From positions 359,491,825 to 359,555,824 of the forward strand of contig NC_073693.1 of NCBI RefSeq assembly GCF_029784155.1: a stretch of DNA of 64,000 nucleotides, given 5' to 3'. The first letter of the stretch is position 1. Every line of letters begins with the position of its first letter. A model generated the notes under the pieces. It did no database searches, was not told the DNA's origin, and saw nothing but the letters and a program-made list of their open reading frames with translations. The DNA comes from Uranotaenia lowii (lineage: Eukaryota; Arthropoda; Insecta; Diptera; Culicidae). This document shows, piece by piece, positions 25,062 to 35,500 of this stretch. A program made the translations under genes and the position numbers.

Positions 25062-25674
25062 CTACAAGTTTTCCACAGGGCCGCTAACAGCTTCCGGCTC
25101 ATTTTCGTCTTCTGACAGCAGTCGCACTCTTCTCGTACTCGCCAATTGTACCACCAGATTTTTCTGCATCATCTCACCGAACGTATGGAGCTGACGATGC
25201 CCAAAGCGCCGAAGCCACAAGTGCTGGTAGTCAACGTTATGGCTATCTTTCGCTGTCATGACCACTTTCTGCGATATCTTTACCATGTATAGTCCGCCAG
25301 TCTTGACTGCGGTCACCGCTTGTTGGCCACCGACAAGAATCGAGCATCCTTCTTCGTTAAATAGTAATTCTGCACCTTTTTCGACTATCTTCGGCACAGA
25401 CAGCAGAACTCATTTCCAAGTTCGGCACAAACAGAACGTTTCCAAGGGTGATCTTTGTAGTTTTTCCATCGTCATGGTAACACAACAATTGACCATCGCC
25501 AACATCTTCAACTATTGCAATTTTTCCATCCGCCAGGTTGATCGTTTTCACGTTGCTTTCGTCGACCTTGTTGAAAAATTCTCGCTTGCTGTTTGTTTTA
25601 GTCCAGTTTTTTTTTGCAAAAATGGCACACCAGCAATTTATTTTTCCCGGCGATACTTGCCTTAAGCGCTGCAT
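25062..25674 (-). pseudogene. Copia protease and GAG-pre-integrase remnant
   Basis: One frame reads LADGKIAIVEDVGDGQL and ITLGNVLFVPNL, the region following the copia protease active site. A second reads GGLYMVKISQK and YQHLWLRRFGHRQLHTFGEM, the pre-integrase HH part of the HHCC zinc-binding motif (LWHRRLGH in active elements, with the first His changed to Leu here). Frame changes between the two parts show it is inactive. Confidence 0.7.
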
Positions 25675-25802
25675 CTGATGGTCCGCGTTCTCGTTTTGTT
25701 AACGTTTCGTCAAGCTTACTCTTCACCAGCTCCAGTTTCAGTTCATCGTCGGAACGACTCATCAGTGTCGTCGTGAGTGTGTCGAAGGAATCAGGGAGGC
25801 TC

Positions 25803-26351
25803 CTATAGGAGCGCACTCTTAACACACAACTGTACATCTTGATTAGCCGTACCTGGTAAAACATGACAGGTACCTTGGGAAAAGGAGAACTGACAGATGC
25901 GAGAGCGGGAAAAAGGTCCAGACACACGACAGCTTCTCGAGCAGCTCTTCCAGTTCCAAAAAGTGGCTCGGTCGTCCCCGTCCTTGTACGTTTTGTTGCA
26001 GATCCTTTTCAGTACCGCAACCTTTGAGCAGAGGGATCTTTTTTCGTGGTGCTTCTTGAGGTTGTCCCAAGCTTCCCTGGCGGTCTTCAAAGTGCGTATC
26101 AGGGCATGCTGCTGATCCTCAATGAGGAGCGCAATCGTCGCTCTCGTTTGACGATCTCCTCCCTTCCATACATCCTTCATCTGCGCCGGATTTTTATCCT
26201 CAATGTACTTCCACATGTCCTCACGAGTCAAAAGCATTTCCATACCGAGTAGTTGGACCCATTCAGCTTTACGATCGAAACCTTGCTTACTTCCAGACTT
26301 GACAGCGAAAAAAAAATTTAAAGCAACATCTACTGTGATCTGGGCCCACAA
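25803..26351 (-). pseudogene. Copia gag remnant
   Basis: The frame contains LLGMEMLLTREDMWKYIED, WKGGDRQTRATIALLIEDQQ and LIRTLKTAREAWDNLKK. This is the typical order of copia capsid-like gag (UBN2-type): a W-x-Y/MEMLL-like entry, then AW..KD..A...I.L.I.D, then TAKEAWD.L. It degrades after about residue 125 through frameshifts. It lies directly downstream of the primer-binding-site-like sequence at 26340-26356. Confidence 0.7.
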
Positions 26352-26406
26352 CCTATTGGGGGCTCGGAGGAACTAATTGACTGTTAACTAAATACTGAAT
26401 TTATTC

Positions 26407-26414
26407 CATTATAC
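26407..26414. repeat. hAT target-site duplication, left copy
   Basis: CATTATAC here and CTTTATAC at 28985-28992 match at 7 of 8 positions and directly abut the terminal inverted repeats. Eight base pairs is the hAT signature. Confidence 0.75.
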
Positions 26415-28984
26415 TAGAGATGTACCGAATATTCGGTTGGCCGAATATTCGGCGCCGAATGTCTCCAAAAAACCGTTAAGCCGAATATTTGGTTCACCGA
26501 ATAGTTGAGCTAAGTAATCGGCCGAATAGGCCGAATATTTTTTATTTAAATTTATACAATAACAGATTTGTCAAAGTTTTCATATGATTTTGGATAATTT
26601 ATGAAAAATCCCTAAGTAATGTTGAAAGAGATGTTCAGCGGACAAATTTTCAAGTTCCCTCTTCAAGTTTATTGTACATGTTTATTGCGAAATCCATCAA
26701 CTATCAAGAAGTTTGAGGACCTTCGCGATGTGTTCCAAGAGGGAGGAGCTAATCAAATCTAGAAACTGGATCCATTTCCTGTCTTCCCGGAATGCTGTCC
26801 ACAGACTAATTGCTGTCGTAGTCTCATACTACATAATCGAGGGTGAAACCTCGTAGTCATCTATTGATGTTTGGTATCAGGACAACGTTAAAGCTAAGTA
26901 TTGTCTTTTTTTTTATATAATCAGTTAATCAAAACTTGTAAATTTTAATACTACATTTTTTTCAATGTGGAGAACTATTCACAAATTTTGTGCCACATTT
27001 ATAATGTCACCAAAAAAAAAACATTTCGGTATTTTGATAGAATAATTCTGAATTTTTTAAAACCACCAATTATTTCACCAATTCAAGTTATAAATTCAAT
27101 CAGTTCTATCATGTATGGGATTATAACTTCTCCTTTTAGGTTTTTTTTCTTGTATCGAAACTTAACCAGGAACTGATTTATTCAATAACATGTTTAGAAA
27201 TTCCAAATTTGTCTTCAATTTTTCCTTTTTCAAATGTTCAAAAGTTTAAAGTAATTGATATTCATTTATATCATAATTGAATCAGAAATTAGACACAAAT
27301 TAAATCTATTTTTTTCTGATAGAATGCGGCAAGTCGATACATGAAATTGCTGAAAAATTATTATAATTATTAGTTTTGATCACATTTTCTATTTCCCTTG
27401 AAAAGCTCATCCAGGATTTTTTCTTTTTTTTTTCACTATTCAAATGTTATATATGATTCAGAATATCAGTTCAAATACCACTTCGAACTTTGAATTATGT
27501 GAGCAACAACTATGAAAGATATGATGGTGGAAATCAAGATTAGTCGATTTACTTCAAATGTGTTTTAGTCACAATCACCTTTCAAAATGTTATTTCTTAT
27601 CTGGTAAAAATGTTTTTATAAATCAAAATTTATATTTCAGGAGAAAAAGCTATCAACATAACACTAGTCAAAAGTGTTTCCTATTTTATTCCTTCCCCCC
27701 AACATTCCCAACTAATTTTTTTTTGCAAGGTTGCAGAGGTGACCTCGGCCCTTAGGCTCAAAGTTGTTTTTTTATCCCTCTCTCATTTTTCCTAACCTAT
27801 CTATTGATTACTAGGACATGGCCGGCGCCGTTATTGATGTTTAAATAGAGAGCATCAGTTTAGTTCATTGCGAATGTGCTGTCAATCCCAGACACCATTC
27901 ATTTGACCCTTGTACAAAATTGATGGCCTCGGTCAATCACGGAGTAGCAACCATTGGCGATGTGGAACTTCTTCTACTGAGCCACGCCTGCGATCATGGA
28001 ATCCGAAATGTATTAACTTGTTTTTAATCCAAATATAGAAATTAATCGCAGAGTATACTAGAATACTCTTCATTCAAACATATCTTAAGGGGCATTTCGG
28101 GTTCAATGATTCAAGGTGGATGTGAGTAGTCAATCAAGCTAAGCTAAGCTAAGCTATCCTTAAGTAATGTTGAAAGACTTCATCAAAAACTTATGGTTCA
28201 GCAAAACAGCTTAGGAGTATCTGTATACCTTTCACTGTAGATCGTACAGGAGAATGCTGACGAATATCGCTTTATATTTTGATTTCCGTTTATTCCACAT
28301 TTTCTTGATATATCCAGGCTTGCCCATAAATCCAATAAAGAATTCAAGATTAGTTAAATCGGGCCGGGATGCCCAGATATTGTTTAATACTTTCCGGATT
28401 TTACCCGTGTTTATTCAGATTATTTGCTAAATTAAATAAAAAAAACTTAAATTTCTCTTTGGAAATTTTAAGATTTTGTATTCAAAAATAATTTTTAATA
28501 AATTCCAAAATGACCTTAATTTTTTTTTAATCCTTCAATTCAAATAAAACTTTAAATTTCAAGTTTTTTCTTTCTTTTTCCTCTGGTATGTTTAAGAATA
28601 AAGTCAAGATTTCTTTCAGATTTGCCCTTTTTTAATTTTTTTTAATCCTCCTAAATTTCATTACCATGTGGATACGTTGTTTTTAACAACTATTTAAAAA
28701 AAATCTTACTCAATTTCTATCTTCAACTCATTATTCATCAAATAAGCAATTTCGAATTGCTTGGAGCCGTTTCGAAATAATCGTTTAAAATAAGCGACTG
28801 AAAACACGAGGAGCATTTAGATGGAAGAAATAGAAGGAAATTGAAATAATCGCTTTTTTTCATTGAAAACTCAATAGAATATTCGACCAAATATTCGGCC
28901 GAATATTCGTTTGGTCGAATTGTTGAAAAGGTCAATATTCGATATTCGGCCGTTCGCCGAATACTACTATTCGGTACATCTCTA
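26415..28984. mobile_element. Non-autonomous hAT element (2570 bp)
   Basis: The terminal inverted repeat TAGAGATGTACCGAATA is identical at both ends for 17 bp, and an 8-bp near-perfect target duplication flanks it. Subterminal regions are full of the palindrome CCGAATATTCGG and half-sites (six or more in the first 130 bp, several in the last 120 bp), which are likely transposase-binding repeats. The interior has no transposase-length ORF and no recognised BED finger or hATC domain. A (AAGCT)n tract lies near 28137. The element sits in the 5' LTR of the decayed copia element, so it inserted after copia. Confidence 0.8.
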
Positions 28985-28992
28985 CTTTATAC

Positions 28993-31440
28993 AATAGGCG
29001 ATGGAAGCGCTGCCGAATTTGGGTGATGGTTTTACAGTACAGTGCAAGTGGGATGCAGCTTATATTTCACCCAACTTTTGACAGATCCTATAGGTTTTTG
29101 TTAAGGAGAGAAAGAATAACTTAACGATTCCATCGCCCATTCCAGCCAGATCCATCCAGATAAGACATTGGCTTTGTTGATGAGCATTTTGGAATGTATT
29201 TTTTTTTTTTTGGGACATTAAATTGAAATTTAATCCAAATAAAGAAATTTTGAAAACAAGTTATGAAACGTTTTGGTATACTCATTCCTAGATTGACTAG
29301 TTAAATTACTTCAAGCTGCCAATGTTATGCCAAATACATATTTTCAAATTTTAATGCTGGAGTGACTAAGCGCCTGCAAGTGGTTTTTCGATTGTAGTTT
29401 ACCGGCTGGTTCTGACCAATCAGTTTTGATTTTATTGCTCGAAAATCCGCTTCATACTATCACGTTTCTGCGGCTCGTGGATAAATGTCTCGTGTCGCGA
29501 CCTTTTTCGATATACGACTACACTGAGAGAAATGCTCTATCCGCAAAATAAGAGATATTGCTGGAGAATTTTAAACCACCAATAAAGGTGGCAATATTTT
29601 TGAAAAATGTTTGTGATGGCTTCTTTAAAAAAAGAGTTGATAAGAGGAAACTTTGAAGTGATTTATAATGGTATTTTAGGATTTGAAAAGTTGATTTTTC
29701 TCAGTGGAACTATACTTTAAACATTGACTTCAGCTTCATTGAATTAAAGTATGGTAGTTGAACATGTTTTAAATTTATAAAAAAAAAACAGTAAGTGCCA
29801 CAAATTTCATTCGTTTGAAAGATATCTATTCTATAAGATTCATTTCAGTTGATAAAATGTATTTGGAGATACAATCTCTTATTTCAGTGACCAAAAAAAA
29901 CGAAACAAATCAAACCACTGTTCTACCACCTTTTCCGCGCGTGCAGTCACAGTCAAACAATGTGCCATAAATGGGTAAACCGATAATTGAATTTACATAA
30001 CCTCAAAAAAGTGACCTAAGCAAGGGGAAAAAGAAGGGAGCTCCGGTCGGTTCGGATCGGATCGGATGTTGTTACAGCCTCAGAGTAGATAGAAGGGAAA
30101 CGAGACCCAGAGAGAGATGAAGATTGTGGTTTACTCTGTGGTTATTGGGATTGGTGGTTGGTGGATGAGTTGAGTGCGGGATAAAATTAAGTCATTAGTA
30201 AACATTTATCGAGTAACTTGCTCGGTTTTTTTCCTCCCTTTTATCGTGTCGTGTGTCCCTTTTGAGTCGAGTCGAGTCATTTCGGATATTGCGCTCCTCG
30301 GCTAATCGAAAGACCACATGGCGATGCCCTTGACCGTGCGTTAATTAACTTTACGTGGAGCGGATGATGGAAAGATGCTTTGATTTATCAAAAAGCGGTC
30401 TTTTGAATAAAAAGTTTAGTTTTTTTCTAAGTGTAAAATATTGCTGAAAAAACTGAACCAATTTTTAAAAACACATCAAAAAAAATTTCGTCTTTGCCTG
30501 AAACGCTCTATTGCTGTCGGAAATATACTGTAACATGATTTTCCACATTGAAACTTATATGCGGAAAACATGTTGGCAACTGCAACTAGCATCCCTTGAT
30601 AGGGTAACCAAATGCTTGAAGAAAATATATTACTAGCTCTTCAAAAATTTTCTCATGACCGAAATCGAAAAGTAAGAAATCGACCGTTTATTGAATTTTT
30701 TTTTAATTGCGTTCTGTCAACCCTAGAATGCCAACTTTATTTCACAGCAACAGTCGACAAATCTGTCTATCTATATATCGGTCAGTCGGAAACCGTTCTA
30801 GCAGATGAAAAATTGGCTCAATTGCATGGCAGAAAACGCAAACAAAACACCATCTATGAGCATCTCTAGTTCACTTTCGGTGGTTTTTTTCTGCTTATGC
30901 ATCATGGAGCACCAGAGTTTTCCCGGAGTGGTTGGTTCAATGATTTGGCACCAGCTCCCGCAAAAACGGCGGTTTCGGCCACATGAGTGCACCTAAAGTT
31001 GTTTCATTTATTTTCGCACATTTTCCATTTTTCCCCTGTACTATTTTTTCTGGCAATGAGTTGCAGTGAGAAAAATATTTCTTGGAAATCATCCGGAAAC
31101 GATTTGTTGCTTCCCGAAGTAAGAATCTGTTGATGTGGTTGGGAATTGAATTATCTGCTTCAAATCGGAGTCATAAATTTGGGAATTTGTAAATAAGGAT
31201 TTCAAACGAACATTTTGGATTTAAATTCTTACATTTCTGTTTGACTATGAATTCAGAAACTTACTTCTTAATGATTTCTAATTGTTTGTGCGTTGTACTA
31301 CACTTTTTGAACATTTTTGAATAATTTTTGTGTCACTTATGCTATATACTGTGTCAATTTGATTTCATTTAGGTGCCATTTTTTGTGTAAAATACGTTTA
31401 GAGTTTTTTTTAATACTTTCGTATAATGTTTGGTTTTTTT
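28993..31440. other. No gene supported; possible LTR tail and a small TIR element
   Basis: 28993 to about 29180 probably continues the copia LTR split by the hAT element. The remainder shows no coding motif. 29930-30370 is richer in GC with GGATC and GTCGA runs and may be single-copy DNA. Confidence 0.4.
29521..29706. mobile_element. Candidate 186-bp MITE
   Basis: CACTGAGAGAAAT at the left end and the inverted CACTGAGAAAAAT at the right end form short terminal inverted repeats. The interior is AT-rich and non-coding. No clean target duplication is visible (ACTA occurs near both sides). Confidence 0.35.
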
Positions 31441-33453
31441 TTGTCATTTTTGTCATTTTATATCATTTTTGTTATTTTTTATCATTTTTGTCATTTTTGT
31501 CATTTTTGTCATTTTTGTCATTTTTGTCATTTTTGTCATTTTTGTCATTTTTGTCATTTTTGTCATTTTCGTCATTTTTGTCATTTTGGTCATTTTTGTC
31601 ATTTTTGTCATTTTTGTCATTTTTGTCATTTTTGTCATTTTTGTCATTTTTGTCATTTTTGTCATTTTTGTCATTTTTGTCATTTTTGTCATTTTTTTCA
31701 TTTTTGTCATTTTTGTCATTTTTGTCATTTTTGTCATTTTTGTCATTTTTGTCATTTTTGTCATTTTTGTCATTTTTGTCATTTTTGTCATTTTTGTCAT
31801 TTTTGTCATTTTTGTCATTTTTGTCATTTTTGTCATTTTTGTCATTTTTGTCATTTTTGTCATTTTTGTCATTTTTGTCATTTTTGTCATTTTTGTCATT
31901 TTTGTCATTTTTGTCATTTTTGTCATTTTTGTCATTTTTGTCATTTTTGTCATTTTTGTCATTTTTGTCATTTTTGTCATTTTTGTCATTTTTGTCATTT
32001 TTGTCATTTTTGTCATTTTTGTCATTTTTGTCATTTTTGTCATTTTTGTCATTTTTGTCATTTTTGTCATTTTTGTCATTTTTGTCATTTTTGTCATTTT
32101 TGTCATTTTTGTCATTTTTGTCATTTTTGTCATTTTTGTCATTTTTGTCATTTTTGTCATTTTTGTCATTTTTGTCATTTTTGTCATTTTTGTCATTTTT
32201 GTCATTTTTGTCATTTTTGTCATTTTTGTCATTTTTGTCATTTTTGTCATTTTTGTCATTTTTGTCATTTTTGTCATTTTTGTCATTTTTGTCATTTTTG
32301 TCATTTTTGTCATTTTTGTCATTTTTGTCATTTTTGTCATTTTTGTCATTTTTGTCATTTTGTCATTTTTGTCATTTTTGTCATTTTTGTCATTTTTGTC
32401 ATTTTTGTCATTTTTGTCATTTTTGTCATTTTTGTCATTTTTGTCATTTTTGTTATTTTATATCATTTTTGTTATTTTTTATCATTTTTGTCATTTTTGT
32501 CATTTTTGTCATTTTTGTCATTTTTGTCATTTTTGTCATTTTTGTCATTTTTGTCATTTTTGTCATTTTTGTCATTTTTGTCATTTTTGTCATTTTGTCA
32601 TTTTTGTCATTTTTGTCATTTTTGTCATTTTTGTCATTTTTGTCATTTTTGTCATTTTTGTCATATTTGTAATTTTTGTCATTTTTGTCATTTTTGTCAT
32701 TTTTGTCATTTTTGTCATTTTTGTCATTTTTGTCATTTTTGTCATTTTTGTCATTTTTGTCATTTTTGTCATTATTGTCATTTTTGTCATTTTGTCATTT
32801 TTGTCATTTTTGTCATTTTTGTCATTTTTGTCATTTTTGTCATTTTTGTCATTTTTGTCATTTTTGTCATTTTTGTCATTTTTGTCATTTTTGTCATTTT
32901 TGTCATTTTTGTCATTTTTGTCATTTTTGTCATTTTTGCCATTTTTGTCATTTTTGTCATTTTTGTCATTTTTGTCATTTTTGTCATTTTTGTCATTTTT
33001 GTCATTTTTGTCATTTTTGTCATTTTTGTCATTTTTGTCATTTTTGTCATTTTTGTCATTTTTGTCATTTTTGTCATTTTTGTCATTTTTGTCATTTATG
33101 TCATTTTTGTCATTTTTGTCATTTTTGTCATTTTTGTCATTTTTGTCATTTTTGTAATTTTTGTCATTTTTGTCATTTTTGTCATTTTTGTCATTTTTGT
33201 CATTTTTGTCATTTTTGTCATTTTTGTCATTTTTGTCATTTTTGTCATTTTTGTCATTTTTGTCATTTTTGTCATTTTTGTCATTTTTGTCATTTTTGTC
33301 ATTTTTGTCATTTTTGTCATTTTTGTCATTTTTGTCATTTTTGTCATTTTTGTCATTTTTGTCATTTTTGTCATTTTTGTCATTTTTGTCATTTTTGTCA
33401 TTTTTGTCATTTTTGTCATTTTTGTCATTTTTGTCATTTTTGTCATTTTTAAT
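31441..33453. repeat. ATTTTTGTC 9-bp satellite array, inverted relative to other arrays
   Basis: About 2 kb of strict 9-bp units that are the reverse complement of ACAAAAATG. Scattered variants (GTCATTTTCGT near 31567, TTTTTTCAT near 31691, single 8-bp units near 32359 and 32593, CATATTTGTAAT near 32662) mark positions. The border variant block TATCATTTTTGTTATTTTTT occurs at 31461 and again at 32461, exactly 1000 bp apart. Long stop-free frames here are artefacts. Confidence 0.92.
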
Positions 33454-34374
33454 TTTTTTTATACTCAAAAATTATCAAAATGGTTGAAATTCTCGATAGA
33501 AAATTTCTTAAAAATTACCACAGCGAGTCAATTTTTAGGCAAAAGCTCAACATAATTATTTTTGAACCGCAAATAATTTCAGAAAATGAGAGTGTGGTCG
33601 ATTATTACAGTTACACGCAAAGAATAAAATAGCAACAAATGATTTAAAAACAAGCTAATATTACAATTTCCGTAAGGATTTGTCAGTAAAATTTATTTCT
33701 TAGGGAATGTTCAAACAAAAACGGACTATGAATTTCTCTTTAACCAGTGTAATTTTCAAGAAAAAGCTTGAGCAAAATTGCACACTCGAATCGAATTCCA
33801 GTAGAACAAACTTAGAAAGCTTAACTACAGTTATTTTCAATTTTTTTTCGTTTTTTTGCTCTTTTTTACAGAATTTAGTCAAAACACTTTTAAGCTTTCG
33901 GGAAAAAAACATATGTCTAAACATTATATCGTAAATTTTTGTGTGTGAAACAAGGCTCAAAATTCACCCGCATTTATATTGTTATGCAAATAACGATTTG
34001 ATTGTTGTTCTAAAGAAAAATCAACTGTTCAACTAAGCAATTATATTTTGTTTAAATATTTATAATTTTGTTCTTTTAATGAAATAAAATTAACAGGTCT
34101 GTAATATTAGGTAATAACCCATTACGAAAAACACTGTGGTAAAATGAGTATTTTGTTTTATTAGTATTTTTTTTCTTTTTTTAAGTTTTTTAAATACTTA
34201 TTCTGCGGAAAATTTAAGCAAAAAAGTAACGTTATTAGATGATTTTCGAAAGCTTTTTCGACTGAAGTGAAAAAAAGTTATAATTTAGTGCCATATGTGA
34301 TAAATCACTAGCTTTTTTTTTGGAAATGAGCGGGTTATTTAATAATGTCGAAATGAAATAATAAGCGAGCCGTG
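33454..34374. other. AT-rich DNA, no gene supported
   Basis: Homopolymer-rich sequence without recognised coding or transposon motifs. Overlapping short ORFs at 33700-33960 on both strands look random. Confidence 0.4.
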
Positions 34375-35500
34375 AAGACAGCTTGATCACGTTCACAATT
34401 TCAAGTGGGTTGAGAGGACAACCTAAACGTTTTGAAAAAAAAAAACATATTCGAATTGTGAAGACAGCAGAAATTTGAAGGCGAGATGAGAGGCCAGCCC
34501 GAGATATTGATGAGAAAACAAGCCAGCTGAGAGGAGGACTTGAAATCAAAAGGCAAGTTGAGAGGACAGCCAGCTTAATTGATGAGAAATCAAGCGAATT
34601 GAGAGGACAGCTTTCAATCAAAGGCCGGCGACTTTAGAGGACAGCCTGAATTATTTATGAGAAATCAAGCAAGTTGAGAGAACAGCTTGAAATCGAAGGG
34701 CGAGTTTAGAGGACAGCCTAAACGTTTTGGAAAAAAATATTCGGATTGTGGGGAAAGCATATAATTTGAAGGCGAGTTGAGAGGACAGCCTGAGTTATTG
34801 ATGAAAAATCAAGCGAGTCTAAAGGACAGCTTGGAATCAAAAGATGAGTTGAGATGACAGCTGGAGTGATTGTTAAAAAAACAAGCGAGTCGAGAGAACA
34901 GCTTGCAAACTAAAGGCGAGTTGAGAGGACAGCCTGAATTATTGATGAGATATCAGGCAAGTTGAGAGCTTGAAATCAAAAGGCGAGTTGAGAGGACAGC
35001 CTGAAGAATTGATGATAAATCAAACGAGTCGAGATGACAAATTAAAATTAAAATGCTAGTTGAGAAGACAGCCAGAGTAACTGAGAAGAATTACTATCGA
35101 ATTAAGAAAATAGCTTGAAATTTCGAGGCGAGTAGAGAGGACAGCTTAAATTTCTTATCAAATTTGAAAATCAAGCGGATTGGAAGAACAGCTTGAGCTA
35201 AGAATAATCCATGAAGCGTTGCGAGAGGATAGTTTGAATGAATTGCTGATAATTCAAGTGAGTCAAGAGGATAACTTGATGTTTTAAAGCAGTTCTGGTA
35301 ATTATTCATCGATTTGTTGAGGGAAAGTTTGAGTTAAAAGATTACAATTAAGCGAGTTAGCGAGATATATTAGCTTGAACAAAATGTCTTAGAACAGCAT
35401 GTTGAGAGAACAGCTTTAGTTTCTTATAAAATTAATGACAGATTCCGAGTCGAGAGGACAGATTTGAAGTAAAAAGGGCATGTAGAGAGGACAGCCCAAG
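34375..35500. repeat. Degenerate minisatellite with GAGTTGAGAGGACAGC core
   Basis: The core GAGTTGAGAGGACAGC or a close variant occurs about 25 times at roughly 30-45 bp spacing. Adjacent units alternate between spacers like CTGAATTATTGATGAGAAATC and TTGAAATCAAAAGGC, so the higher-order unit is about 70 bp. Divergence rises toward the right (35180-35500). No reading frame is conserved through the units, which argues against protein repeats. It is unrelated to the 9-bp family. Confidence 0.85.

Larger units (their letters stand above)
23650..26356 (-). mobile_element. Degenerate Ty1/copia LTR retrotransposon (internal region)
   Basis: Copia domains occur in the right order on the minus strand: gag (26351 to 25803), a CxxC knuckle remnant (CHFCKKK near 25625), protease/pre-integrase (25674 to 25062), integrase (25061 to 24200) and the start of reverse transcriptase (23937 to 23650). 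Just upstream of gag, ATAGGTTGTGGGCCCAG (26356 leftward) resembles the insect copia primer-binding site and follows ...CCCCCA, a plausible LTR end. The LTR would begin at 26357 and is split by a hAT insertion at 26415-28984; an AATAAA signal lies at 26400-26405. Sequence resumes at 28993 and may run to about 29180. The rest of reverse transcriptase, RNase H and the 3' LTR are missing at the DD37E junction. Confidence 0.75.

Noticed and set aside
31426..33555. A 709-codon plus-strand frame and overlapping partners
   Set aside because: Same satellite artefact in the ATTTTTGTC array.
34375..35500. CRISPR-like array (repeated core with spacers)
   Set aside because: Spacers are themselves repeated and degenerate, cores are imperfect, there are no cas genes, and the context is eukaryotic.
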